Positions 1-10,300 of a DNA stretch of 64,000 nucleotides are shown here, piece after piece. Under the pieces are notes generated by a model. The model saw nothing but the letters and a program-made list of their open reading frames with translations, was not told where the DNA came from and made no database searches. Source of the stretch: Pseudoalteromonas peptidolytica (GTDB taxonomy: Bacteria > Pseudomonadota > Gammaproteobacteria > Enterobacterales > Alteromonadaceae). The translations under genes were made by a program, and so were the position numbers. Within the stretch, counting starts at the first letter, position 1; the number at the start of each line of letters is the position of its first letter. The stretch lies in the NCBI RefSeq assembly GCF_012641745.1, contig NZ_WEHZ01000019.1, positions 1 through 64,000 on the forward strand, read 5' to 3'.

Positions 1-47
1 AACGCGTGCTTTCTTCAAAAGCTGAATGAAGAGCTTGTTCTATATTC

Positions 48-83
48 ACAAAAAATCCGTAGTTAGTTGCCTAGCTACGGATT
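48..83 (-). terminator. Rho-independent terminator, left strand
   Basis: A 13-bp inverted repeat with a 4-base loop (arms at 54-66 and 71-83) is followed, reading leftward, by a run of T. It lies about 85 bases past the stop codon of the TonB receptor and probably ends that transcript. The rest of positions 1-168 has only short copies of GGTCAACCGAT (near 104 and 155) and no gene that I can see. Confidence 0.75.
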
Positions 84-168
84 GTGCATGATCATTTTGA
101 TCGGTCAACCGATCAACTTCTTAACTGGTCAGCATTAGGCTGTTAGCCCCTTTTTTGGTCAACCGATA

Positions 169-2343
169 TTAAAAGCGGTATTTTACGCTGAAGTTATACG
201 CGCGAGGTTCACTATATTTCTTCGGTACGAAGCCGTAAGTATCGTAGAAGCTTTCATCAGTTAAGTTACTGACATTAAGTTTAAAGCTAAGCTGTTTTGA
301 GTAATCATACTTAATATGAGCATTGAGCAAGGTCTGGCTGTCTTGCTCTGCACGCACAGCACCACGACGACCACCTGCTGGAAGGCCAAGGTCAACACCC
401 GGTACGTTAAGAATGTCTACTTTTCTGTCGGTATCCCATGTCGCGTTTAAGCCAAAGCTCCAAGCTTCATATGTATACTTAGTGCTGACATTGAGTGTTT
501 GTCTTGGTGCATATAGGTTAATGTCTTCGCCGTTTTCGTCAACGACATCAAAATCACTGTAGCCAAGGTTAACTTGCCAGTTATCAGTAATATCCGCATT
601 TAGTTCGATTTCAAAGCCATCTGCTTCTGCGCCATCAACAGGACGATATCTTGCCGGTCTTTGATCCGCATATTCAGGAATAACGACACCAAAGTCTTCT
701 TTTAAGCTATCAAAATAAGCCACGTTTAGGCGTAAACGGTCATCAAGTAGATTCGTTTTCACGCCTACTTCGATATTGCGTGCGGTGATTGGATCAAGTT
801 GCTTTAAGTTTACGTCAACTTTGTCTAGCTGAGGTTCATAAGCATCTGTGTAACTAACATATGTACTGACTTGTTCGTTGATGTCATACACAAAGCCTAG
901 GTATAAGCTTTCACCACTTTCATCTCCTTTATCGCTAGAGAAGCCGCTCCACGCAAAGTCACGCTCATTGGTGCGTTCATAATCGAAGAACTTGATACCT
1001 GCGATTGCATGTAGATCATCAGTCAGGACCAACTTACTGCTGATAGCCAAGCTTTGTTCTTTTGTTGATTTATCCCAATAACCAATAAATTGCTTGTCTG
1101 TTGTGGTCAAGTGTGAAGCTGGGTGGCGGTTATTAATTGACTGAAGTGGATAATAAATAGTGCGGTTGTTTGCGTCTAACTCTTCATAACGATCATCTGT
1201 TGAGTCGAAGTCAGCATTGAGATAAGTCACATTGACCTGATGCGAGCGGTCGAATAGCTCAAAGCGGCCCACTAAACCTAAAATAAAGTTGGTACCATCT
1301 ACTGTTTCTACCCAGCGACGATCACCACCTTGTAAGCCCAACCCTGTTTGCTTGTCAGGGTTACCACTAAAGTAGGTCATGGTAATATCAGCTTCTGTTT
1401 TGCTGTACTGCGCACCAAAGTTAAGCGCCCAGTCTAAGTTGAGCTGATGCGATAATTTAAAGTGGTAACTTTGATGAGTATTGCCATTGAAGCTATCCGG
1501 TGAAGATAGATTGGTTTTTTTGTCAATTTCCACCGATGAGCCATCAGAATAAAAAATAGGTAGTCCCCAAGGTGACAGCTTTAGTTCACTATCTTGGTAA
1601 TGTACGGTGAATGACGCTTCAGTATCATCAGAAAAATAATGGTGTAGCTGAGTGTAAGCAACGATTTTGTTGCTATTTTCTTTGTCTACAAAGCTGTCTT
1701 TATCTTCATAAGCAAGAATAAGGCGGCCAGCAAGCGCTTTATCATCTGTTAACGCACCAGTTGCATCAAGATGCGAGCGCACTTTATTCCAAGAGCCAAC
1801 CTCAGCACCGACTTCAACAAAACCATCTCTGTCGGGTTGTTTAGTGATCACATTTAAGGTCGCGGATGGCTGTCCTGCTCCAGCCATTAAGCCTGCAGCA
1901 CCTCTTAGTACTTCTACGCGGTCATAAACAATGGTATCCAAACGGCTTTCTTGAGGGCCTGCAATAGAGGTTGGTAAGCCATCCTTTACCAAGGCATTGA
2001 TAAGATAACCGCGAGAGGTAAATTCGGTATTATCACCGGCACCAAACTTATATCGAGAAATACCAGTTGCTTGAACTAAGACATCTTCCAGATCATCAAG
2101 CTCAAAATCGTCGATAAAGTCATGGCTTAATACCGTGACAGACTGTGGAGTTTCTTTAATGGTAAGGTCCAAACCTGTTGGGCCTGAGTTACGTTTAATT
2201 GGTTGACCAACCACATCAATCCGTTCGATGTTTTTGGTGCTGTTCTGCGTGTTGGCTAAAGTAGTAGGTGAGAAGTATATCAGTGACAGCATAAGAGATA
2301 ATGCTGCTGATTGATGAGCTTTGCTTCGCATGGGTTTTTTCAT
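169..2343 (-). CDS. TonB-dependent siderophore receptor
   Basis: Outer-membrane receptor that takes up a ferric siderophore using TonB energy. The 724-residue protein starts with a basic, hydrophobic signal peptide ending near LANTQ. A plug domain follows, with the typical 'ETPQSVTVLS' and 'DRVEVLRGAAGLMAG' stretches around residues 65-155. A long beta-barrel then ends in the outer-membrane signature NFSVKYRF with a terminal Phe. No FecA/FpvA-type N-terminal signalling domain is visible, so it is probably a transport-only receptor. It is divergent from NRPS1 across a 227-bp gap with a candidate Fur site, and is most simply the receptor for the locus's own siderophore. The exact ligand cannot be read from sequence. 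Confidence 0.93.
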   Translation of the reverse strand: MKKPMRSKAHQSAALSLMLSLIYFSPTTLANTQNSTKNIERIDVVGQPIKRNSGPTGLDLTIKETPQSVTVLSHDFIDDFELDDLEDVLVQATGISRYKFGAGDNTEFTSRGYLINALVKDGLPTSIAGPQESRLDTIVYDRVEVLRGAAGLMAGAGQPSATLNVITKQPDRDGFVEVGAEVGSWNKVRSHLDATGALTDDKALAGRLILAYEDKDSFVDKENSNKIVAYTQLHHYFSDDTEASFTVHYQDSELKLSPWGLPIFYSDGSSVEIDKKTNLSSPDSFNGNTHQSYHFKLSHQLNLDWALNFGAQYSKTEADITMTYFSGNPDKQTGLGLQGGDRRWVETVDGTNFILGLVGRFELFDRSHQVNVTYLNADFDSTDDRYEELDANNRTIYYPLQSINNRHPASHLTTTDKQFIGYWDKSTKEQSLAISSKLVLTDDLHAIAGIKFFDYERTNERDFAWSGFSSDKGDESGESLYLGFVYDINEQVSTYVSYTDAYEPQLDKVDVNLKQLDPITARNIEVGVKTNLLDDRLRLNVAYFDSLKEDFGVVIPEYADQRPARYRPVDGAEADGFEIELNADITDNWQVNLGYSDFDVVDENGEDINLYAPRQTLNVSTKYTYEAWSFGLNATWDTDRKVDILNVPGVDLGLPAGGRRGAVRAEQDSQTLLNAHIKYDYSKQLSFKLNVSNLTDESFYDTYGFVPKKYSEPRAYNFSVKYRF

Positions 2344-2368
2344 TCCTGATTTTGTTATTTTGGCCAGT

Positions 2369-2410
2369 TATGCCATTTTGACTTAATAGTTTATTAAGCA
2401 AATTGATATA
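2369..2410. repeat. Minimal derivative of the dispersed palindromic repeat
   Basis: About 42 bases here match the left end (CCATTTTGACTTAATA) and right end (TTATTAAGCAAATTG) of the four larger repeats in this window, joined with nothing between them. The result is an imperfect hairpin lying in the leader of the TonB receptor gene. It looks like an internally deleted copy of the 160-210 bp element. The arm similarity is direct observation; the deletion origin is inference. Confidence 0.6.
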
Positions 2411-2465
2411 AAGCGCACTTTTAGCTAGCGCGCACCCGTAGGACGAAAAATCGAAACAAAAATTT

Positions 2466-2484
2466 AGTAAAAGGAATCATTTTT
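2466..2484. promoter_or_regulatory. Candidate Fur box, receptor/NRPS1 divergent region
   Basis: AGTAAAAGGAATCATTTTT matches 11 of 19 positions of the GATAATGATAATCATTATC consensus, including an intact AATCATT half. It sits between the divergent receptor and NRPS1 genes, where iron repression of both would be expected. The match is modest and no other Fur-like site is better in this gap. Confidence 0.4.
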
Positions 2485-2570
2485 ATTTGCGACTGTTTTT
2501 TTCATTTTTTCACTCGTCTATTTGCCAAGTAAAAATGGCAGTTGCATTGTCCTAAACTGGAGACAAGAAA

Positions 2571-5500
2571 GTGGAAGCACCAACGAGAAAGCGCCAACGA
2601 AAATCACGGCTACACTCGACATCAACCCAACAGCTAAATGACCTAATAAAACAAAGAGCAAATGCGGCTCAGGTTAGCTTGTTAAGTCGCTCAGAGATAC
2701 AAGAACAAGCTCCCTTGACTGCGGCTCAGCAGCGCCTTTGGTATGCTTGGAAAGTTGCTCCGCATGATAAAGCCTATAATTTAGCTGGCTCTTTATATTT
2801 TGATGGACAATTAGATGCGGAGTTGGTCAAACGCAGTTTTGACGTGTTGCAGGGACGCCATGGAGCACTACAGATCCAGTTCTGCGAAACCGAAACTGGG
2901 GTGTATCAGCAGCAAAATCCACAACTTAACTTTGAATTTTCAGTGGTCTCAATGGCACAAACAAATGCCAATCAACCAGCTGATAAGTTAAGCCATGCAA
3001 TGCGTCCATTCGATCTATTATCAGAGCCGCTATTGCGGGTAGTATTGGTGAATCACGACAACCGCTGTGAATTGCTGATTGTGATGCACCACATCATCAC
3101 TGATGGCACTTCGATGCAAATTTTATTTGATGAGTTTGTGGATGTTTACCAAACATATACGCTTGGAAAAGTGCCTGCGACACAAAAACAAGTCGACTTT
3201 ATCGATTATGCCCGCTGGCAAGCGACACAAGACAACAGTACAAAGCTCGCGCAGCAAAAGCGCAATTGGGTAACGCAGCTACCGACACAAATAGAGGCCA
3301 TTACGTTGCCAGCTGCGGAGTCAGCAAGGCGTCTTGAGACTTATACGATGGCGACGCATAGCGCCACATTGACAGAGAACATAGTGCAGGTGGTGAGTAG
3401 TACCGCTGAGCGCTTTGGCACCACGCCTTACTTGGTGATGCTGACCGTTTTTCAAATGACACTACAGCGCTTTTGTGGTCAACGAGATGTCTTGGTCGGT
3501 GTCCCCGTGGCAAATCGTCATATAGCAGAGACCTTAGGGGTAATAGGCTTTTTTGTGAATACGCAAGTGAGTGCGCTACGTGTTACTGAACACGATAGTT
3601 TTTCGACACTCATAACGCAAGCTAAGCAGCATCACCATTTTGCGCAGTCTAACCAAGATTTACCCTTTGAGCAGCTCATCGATGCACTGGCGGTTGAACG
3701 AGTGAACGGCACCCACCCTATCTTTCAAGTTATGTTCAACTATCTGCGTCGTGATAAGCAGCGCGCCAAACAGTTACGCGACGCGACGCTCAGCCATGCA
3801 CAGGCTCATCGATTTACCATGCCTTTTGACTTACATTTGGATGTGATCGATGTACAAAATGAGGAGGTTCAGTGCCACTTTTATTTTGCAGAAGAGCTTT
3901 ATCAAGAGTCATTTATCGCGCAGTTCCAGAGAGCATTTTTTACCGCACTCAACCACCTGACTTCATGTTCGACGACGCCAATTACACAAGCAAGTTTGTG
4001 GCAAAGTGATACAGCAAGCCGTTTGCCCATCGGTGAGTCGACTCAACCGGGCGAGGATCTGCTCGCACAGTTACAATACTATGGTGAACAACAGCCTGAG
4101 CAGGTGGCTGTAGTAGGTAAATCCGGTGTACTGACTTATGGTGAACTGGTGCAGCTTAGCGATAAAGTGGCTGCAATACTACAGAGTAAAGGAATACTTG
4201 CACAGCGCCGTGTGGGTCTGCGAATGTCGCGCGATATTACCGCACTGGTAAGTATTTTTGGTGTGCTAAAAGCGGGCATGGCATATGTTCCTATTGATGC
4301 CTCACTTCCTGAATCGCGACAACGGTATTTGATAGAGAACAGTGAAGTTGCATTGGTTATTTCGGATCTTGAAACGACGCTAGCGATACAATGTGAGCAG
4401 GTGCCGTATCAACAGTTAATGGCACAAACGCCTGCGCCATTAACGCCGCCATTACGTCATAGTAAACAACTGGCTTATGTACTTTATACATCAGGCTCAA
4501 CTGGGCTGCCAAAAGGGGTGGCGGTGACCTTTGTCGGACTAAATAATTACTTAGCCGATACCAGCGAGCGCTACATGGCAACATGCTCACGATCCGTGGT
4601 CAGTTCAACGTTGTCATTTGATGCCACAATCACCAGTTTACTAGTACCTATTTATGCAGGTAAACGTGTTGATATGATTGCGCAAGATGACGGACTGCTG
4701 GAGCAAGTTGCAGAGTGTATTCAACAGGCAACAGACAATACATTGTTTAAACTCACTCCCGCACACCTTGATGGGTTGCTGAGCTTAGGTCGTCATATCA
4801 CTTCTTCGCTGCATCATTGCTTTGTTATCGGTGGAGATAAACTGATGTCGGGGACAGTGGCGAAGTTGCAACGTCATCTAATCAATAGTCGCTTTATTAA
4901 CGAGTATGGGCCAACGGAAACAGTGGTGGGGTGCTCCGCATTTTTAGTGACCCCACAATCCTGTGCCGCGCATACGGTGCAACCTATTTCTAACGCACTG
5001 AACAATACCGCGCTGTTTGTTTTAGATGAATATCTTAACTATTGCCCTGCGAATGCGGTTGGCGAGTTATACATTGCTGGCGCTGGCTTGGCACAAGGTT
5101 ATCTAGGTCGTGCTGACTTAACCGCAGAGCGTTTTATTGCCAACCCTTTTAGTGACGACGGTAGTCGGCTCTATCGGACAGGCGATATAGTGCGTTATGA
5201 GGCCGATGGCACTTTGCTTTACCTTGGTCGCAGTGACAACCAAGTGAAAATTCGAGGCTATCGTATTGAGCTGGCAGAAATTGAAGCCCAGCTATGCACG
5301 CTACCAAACGTTGACGAGGCGGTGGCGATAGTAGAGGAAGGGGCGACCCACTCTCGGATCATTGGCTATGTGGTTGCAAGCGAAATTGATGTGCCTGCGG
5401 CGCTTAGCCATCTCGAAAAGCATTTACCCCAATATATGCTCCCTGCGCATATTATCGCCTTAGACAGCATCCCGCTAACCGTCAATGGCAAGGTAGATAA

Positions 5501-7187
5501 AACCGCGTTACCTAAAGCCAGCCTCCAAGTAACCCGCGACTATATTGCTCCAGAGGGGAAAATGGAACAGCTGATAGCCACACTTTGGCAAGCGCAGCTT
5601 GGCCTTGAGCAGATAAGTCGCCACGATAGCTTCTTTAAACTCGGTGGCGATTCTATTATCGCTTTGCGGTTTATCGCTGCTTTGGGTAAAGCGCTTGGCT
5701 ATGCTGTACCGCTTAAGACCTTATTGCTGAATCCGGTGCTGGAGCAATTTGCTGACGCGATTAATCAGCCGCAGAGTACGATACTGCCACTGGAAAAAAG
5801 GCCGCAAAATATACCTGCTTTGGCATCCCCTGGACAAAGAAGCCTGTGGGTTGCACACCAGTTGGCGTTGAATAAAGGCGAAGCGATGAGTTACAACATG
5901 TTCGGAGGGGTGGATCTGCACGGCGAACTTGAGGTAACAAAGCTGCAGCTGGCATTAGATAAGCTTGTTGAGCAACAATCTGCACTACGTACGTGGTTTG
6001 CTGAAGTGGATGGTGAAATTAGGCTGAACGCCGCGGCGCACACACGCATCGTCATCGAAGAGTTCGATTTCAGTGCCTTAGATGATGAGGCTAAAGCCAA
6101 AGCGCTGGCACATCAGCAACAGCAGTTGTCGTTACATCAATTTGACTTGGCCGCCCCCCCACTTGTGAAAGTGGACGCGGTTTGGCTTGCACCAAAACAC
6201 CTGCGCTTGTTAGTTAATATGCACCATATTATTTCAGATGGTTGGTCGATTGCGATCTTCATTGAGTCTTTGAGCAATTTGTATGGTGATAGCCATCAAG
6301 ACAAGGATGCTGAACTGGCATTTGAGTATGCCGACTTTGCACATTGGCAACAGCAGCGCTTACAGAGTGAGGAAGCAAAAACGCAGCAAAGTTATTGGCG
6401 TAATACATTACGTGATGCTCCGACTTTGTCATTATTTCCTGCACACAAACCACTGTCAGAGCAATCCAGTGATGTTGGAGCAGAGCTAAGCTTGGTGTTC
6501 TCTGAAGCGCAAAGCCAGCAATTACGGCAATTTGCACAATCACAGCATGTCTCGCTAAATTCAGTCATGATGACCGCTTATTTACTGTTTTTGCAGTACG
6601 TAACTAAACAGCAAGATTTAGTGGTAGGGACCGACTTAGCGGGCAGAGAGATCCCTGAGTTAGAAAAAATCATTGGTTATTTTGTGAAAGTGCTGCCAGT
6701 TAGAACACAGCTATCAACAGCGACCTCAATGGCGAACGCGGTAAAAACTGTGCACCATACACTTGCAACGACGATGGAGCATCAATTACTGAGTTTGGAT
6801 GAAATCATTAAACAGGTAAATCCACCTCGGGATCAGTTTAATGCGCCAATTTTACAGCAGTTATTTGTGATGCAAAACGCACCCAAAGCGAGCTGGCAAG
6901 CACAAGGCGTGTCGTTTACGCCTGCGGTGATCGACTTACCCAAGTATAGTAAGTTTGCGAATGCATTATTTGTCACCCCTAATGATGAGATTGAATGTAC
7001 TTGGCTTTATAGAAAAGCATTGTATGACGGGTCAGCGATGCGTCTGTGGTTGCAGCAGTGGCGCACATTATTGTTGTCATTGATTGCTCACCCAGATATG
7101 GCCATCAGCGAGCACTATCGAACACTTTTGGCTGTCAGTGGACATAAACCCAAGTCAAATAAGTTTGCTAAATTTAAAGCTAAGTAA
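2571..7187 (+). CDS. NRPS1: C-A-T-C nonribosomal peptide synthetase
   Basis: Siderophore peptide synthetase of 1538 residues. It starts with GTG, with GGAGA seven bases upstream. Domains in order: condensation (HHIITDG near residue 172), adenylation (TSGSTGLPKG near 637, GPTET, IRGYRIE, NGKVDK), carrier (LGGDSI near 1023) and a second condensation domain (HHIISDGWS near 1217). By eye the specificity residues read D-A-T-K-V-G-E-V-G, closest to Asn-type codes (DLTKLGEVG), so Asn or a relative is likely. The N-terminal C domain could accept dihydroxybenzoate from the EntB-type aryl carrier. The protein ends with an unattached C domain and a basic tail (KSNKFAKFKAK) nearly repeated at the end of NRPS2. 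That terminal C domain has no acceptor module in cis, so its acceptor must be another protein. Confidence 0.93.
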   Translation: MEAPTRKRQRKSRLHSTSTQQLNDLIKQRANAAQVSLLSRSEIQEQAPLTAAQQRLWYAWKVAPHDKAYNLAGSLYFDGQLDAELVKRSFDVLQGRHGALQIQFCETETGVYQQQNPQLNFEFSVVSMAQTNANQPADKLSHAMRPFDLLSEPLLRVVLVNHDNRCELLIVMHHIITDGTSMQILFDEFVDVYQTYTLGKVPATQKQVDFIDYARWQATQDNSTKLAQQKRNWVTQLPTQIEAITLPAAESARRLETYTMATHSATLTENIVQVVSSTAERFGTTPYLVMLTVFQMTLQRFCGQRDVLVGVPVANRHIAETLGVIGFFVNTQVSALRVTEHDSFSTLITQAKQHHHFAQSNQDLPFEQLIDALAVERVNGTHPIFQVMFNYLRRDKQRAKQLRDATLSHAQAHRFTMPFDLHLDVIDVQNEEVQCHFYFAEELYQESFIAQFQRAFFTALNHLTSCSTTPITQASLWQSDTASRLPIGESTQPGEDLLAQLQYYGEQQPEQVAVVGKSGVLTYGELVQLSDKVAAILQSKGILAQRRVGLRMSRDITALVSIFGVLKAGMAYVPIDASLPESRQRYLIENSEVALVISDLETTLAIQCEQVPYQQLMAQTPAPLTPPLRHSKQLAYVLYTSGSTGLPKGVAVTFVGLNNYLADTSERYMATCSRSVVSSTLSFDATITSLLVPIYAGKRVDMIAQDDGLLEQVAECIQQATDNTLFKLTPAHLDGLLSLGRHITSSLHHCFVIGGDKLMSGTVAKLQRHLINSRFINEYGPTETVVGCSAFLVTPQSCAAHTVQPISNALNNTALFVLDEYLNYCPANAVGELYIAGAGLAQGYLGRADLTAERFIANPFSDDGSRLYRTGDIVRYEADGTLLYLGRSDNQVKIRGYRIELAEIEAQLCTLPNVDEAVAIVEEGATHSRIIGYVVASEIDVPAALSHLEKHLPQYMLPAHIIALDSIPLTVNGKVDKTALPKASLQVTRDYIAPEGKMEQLIATLWQAQLGLEQISRHDSFFKLGGDSIIALRFIAALGKALGYAVPLKTLLLNPVLEQFADAINQPQSTILPLEKRPQNIPALASPGQRSLWVAHQLALNKGEAMSYNMFGGVDLHGELEVTKLQLALDKLVEQQSALRTWFAEVDGEIRLNAAAHTRIVIEEFDFSALDDEAKAKALAHQQQQLSLHQFDLAAPPLVKVDAVWLAPKHLRLLVNMHHIISDGWSIAIFIESLSNLYGDSHQDKDAELAFEYADFAHWQQQRLQSEEAKTQQSYWRNTLRDAPTLSLFPAHKPLSEQSSDVGAELSLVFSEAQSQQLRQFAQSQHVSLNSVMMTAYLLFLQYVTKQQDLVVGTDLAGREIPELEKIIGYFVKVLPVRTQLSTATSMANAVKTVHHTLATTMEHQLLSLDEIIKQVNPPRDQFNAPILQQLFVMQNAPKASWQAQGVSFTPAVIDLPKYSKFANALFVTPNDEIECTWLYRKALYDGSAMRLWLQQWRTLLLSLIAHPDMAISEHYRTLLAVSGHKPKSNKFAKFKAK

Positions 7188-7208
7188 TACCTGCTATAGC
7201 ACAACAGT

Positions 7209-7235
7209 AAAAGCCAAGCCTAGCGCTTGGCTTTT
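7209..7235 (+). terminator. Terminator-like hairpin between NRPS1 and NRPS2
   Basis: Perfect 11-bp stem AAAAGCCAAGC / GCTTGGCTTTT with a 5-base loop. The closing arm ends in TTTT. It lies 22 bases after the NRPS1 stop and 94 bases before the NRPS2 start. It could end or attenuate transcription between the two genes. The A-tract on the other side makes it potentially bidirectional. Confidence 0.75.
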
Positions 7236-7329
7236 ATGACAAAAAAGTAAATTTCAACTGCTTTGTACCGTCTTACTGATACTTTGGCCGCCTCGCGGTG
7301 TCAACTTTAAAGATAGGCATGGTGTAAAT

Positions 7330-10300
7330 ATGCAAGATGATTTTTTAGCGGATATTGATAGTGATATATTGAGTTTACTACTGGAGCAGGCTCCCTCTGA
7401 TGGGATCCCTCGTACATCCGGCAATGCCGCCCCTTTGTCATACTTACAGCAGCAACTATGGACACTGCAAGCACTTGATGAGTCAAACACCAGTTATCTG
7501 ATGCCTGTGGTTTTTTCAGTAACGGGTCAGATTGAGCCAAGTAAGCTAGAGCAAGCACTGCAAGCTGTTATTGCCAATCACGGAATATTTAGAACACAAT
7601 TTGTCACCACTGATGATACACCTGCACAGGTCGAGCTTGATGAGGTCAGCTTTTCTTTAGCGCAAGTACATAGTGATATGACAAGGACCGACTATCTTGC
7701 TAGCGAAGCATTAAATCAGTGGCTGTTAGCAGCAAAAGACTTATCACAGGCACCACAACTCAAAGCACAGCTCATCACCTGTGCTGAACAAAAGCAAATA
7801 TTAGCGCTGAGCTATCATCACCTCGTGTCAGATGGGTGGTCTAATAATCTGATTTTAGCGGATTTAAAAAGTGCGTATCGGGGGCTGGCACTCTCAATGC
7901 CAGCGCTGCGCTACCTTGACTTTGCACATTGGCAGCGTCACGCGTTATCACAACAGCATCCTGCGGTGGCATTTTGGCAGCAATACCTTGAAGCGCCGCG
8001 ACAACCCTTGCGGTTGCATCAGCAGCACACAACCACCACTAAGTTGAAGTCGGTAGGTGGGCGTCAGCAGTTTACGCTTTCAGCGCCTTTATGTGCCAGT
8101 CTTGGCGACTTTTGCAAGCGCAATCAGGTTACTCCATTTGCCTCTTTATTGGCAATATGGCAGCTATTGCTATCGCGTCATCATGGTAATGAGCAGTTTG
8201 TAGTGGGCGTGCCAAATGCGGGTCGCTCAGAGGAGCAGGTGCAAGATATTGTTGGCTGCTTTATCACCACACAGGCTTATCGCTGCGAAGCGCATTGTGG
8301 ACGCTCCTTTATAGAAACGGTAAAACAAATACAGCGTCATGCACTGACTTGTACACAATACAGTGATGTACCGTTTGAATACGTGTTGTCGGTGTTACCT
8401 GAGCATCGCGGCGATCTGCGCCAAGGTGGCTTTTTTCAAGTTGGGTTTGATTGTCAGCCGCAATTACAAGGGCAGCTCGACTTTGGAGATTTCTCACTCG
8501 CTCCAGTAGCAGGTGGCAGTATGCAGAGTAAATTTGCGATTGCGCTATCGGCACAAACCAGTGAAACGAGTGTTATCTGTGAGATAGAATACGATTGCGC
8601 ACAGTTTGATACACCATACATTGAAGTGCTGCAACGAGAGTTTTGCCAACTACTGACACTGGCACTTGGGCATGATGCTGAAAAAATCGGGAATTGGCTT
8701 GATGTCGCCTACGAAAACCAGCCTGCGTATCTTCCTGAAAGCCGCGCGAGTAAAGGAAAGCAACTCGCACCAGAAACGCGATTAACGCATGAGTTAGTTC
8801 GCCAGCAAGCGCTTAGTTCACCGACGGACACTGCGCTTATCTTCCAAGACCACCACTTTGATTATCAATGGTTAGAGGCGCACAGTAATTATATTGCGGC
8901 ACAACTGCAACGTCATCATGTCAAAGAGGGAGAGGTGGTTGGTATTGCCTTGCCACGTACCCCATATTTGATTGCTAGCTTGTTGGCGTGCTTTAAATCA
9001 GGTGTGGCGTATTTACCCCTTGATCCTAAGTTGCCACAAGACAAGCTCACGCACATGATAGAAGATAGTCAGTGTGCGCTCATCGTCGGTGAGCAATTGC
9101 CTGCGTCTTCATGCGCGGTGATTGCAGAGGCTGAATTAATATGCCCAGACTTATCTGTTTGGTGCCAGCAAGACGCCGCGCTTGCTGTACATCCTGAGCA
9201 TATTGCGTATCTAAATTATACCTCAGGCTCGACAGGAAAAGCCAAAGGGGTGGCGGTGCCACATGGGGCGCTGAGCCGTTATATTTTTACCGCAGCGGAT
9301 TTCATTTCGCTTACCCAACATGATGTCGTATTACAGTTTGCAACAGCAAATTTTGATGCGTTTGTAGAGCAAGTTTTTCCTACTTTGGTTGTCGGTGCCG
9401 CTTTAGTGATGCGAGATGACACGTTGTGGGACGCGCAAACCCTGTATGAGCAAGCCAGCAAGCACAGTATTAGTGTGATGGACTTAAGTGCGGCCTATTG
9501 GCGACAAATTGCCGAAGATTGGTCGTATTTAATGCCAAAGCATCAATGGCAATTACCCGCGCTTAGGCAAGTGCACTCAGGCGGTGAAGCCATGTCAAAA
9601 CAGGCCATTAGTGCATGGCGAGCAGCAGGGCTTGAAAAGGTGAAGTTGGTCAATACTTATGGCCCGACAGAAATCGTAGTTGAAGCGGCTATTTTTGACT
9701 GTAGTGCACTGGATGTTGAGCGTATCAACTCTGTTCCCATAGGTAGCGCGATTGCTGAACGGCAACTGTATGTGCTAGATGAACAGCTCAATCTGTTGCC
9801 ACATGGGCAGGTTGGCGAGTTGTATGTTGGTGGTGAAATTTTAGCGCAAGGTTATTTAAGACGCCCAGGACAAACTGCGGCGAGCTTTGTCGCTGATCCG
9901 TTTAGCGATAGTGGTCAACGTCTATATCGCACCGGTGATTTAGTGAGATGGAATGCTCAAGCGCAACTTGAGTTTATCGGTCGAGTAGACAACCAAGTTA
10001 AAATTCGCGGCTTCCGTGTTGAAGTTGAAGAGGTTGAGCTTAAGTTACGTGCAATCGAAGGCGTCAATGATGTTGCTGTGATTGCACAGCAACACGCAGA
10101 GTCAACCCGGTTGTTGGCCTACCTTTGTTCAACCCGTGATGTACATGATATTCAAGCAGATACTCGAACTATACTGCCAGAATATATGGTGCCTTCAGTA
10201 TTTATGCTTTTGGACAGCCTACCGCTTAACGCCAATGGCAAGGTCGACAGAGCTGCCTTGCCAACCCCAGCGGCATCACCGCAGGAGACACAAATAACAG

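Noticed and set aside
2216..2401. A short frame overlapping the 5' end of the first TonB receptor
   Set aside because: It lies within the receptor signal peptide region and leader in another frame; the receptor start is well supported.
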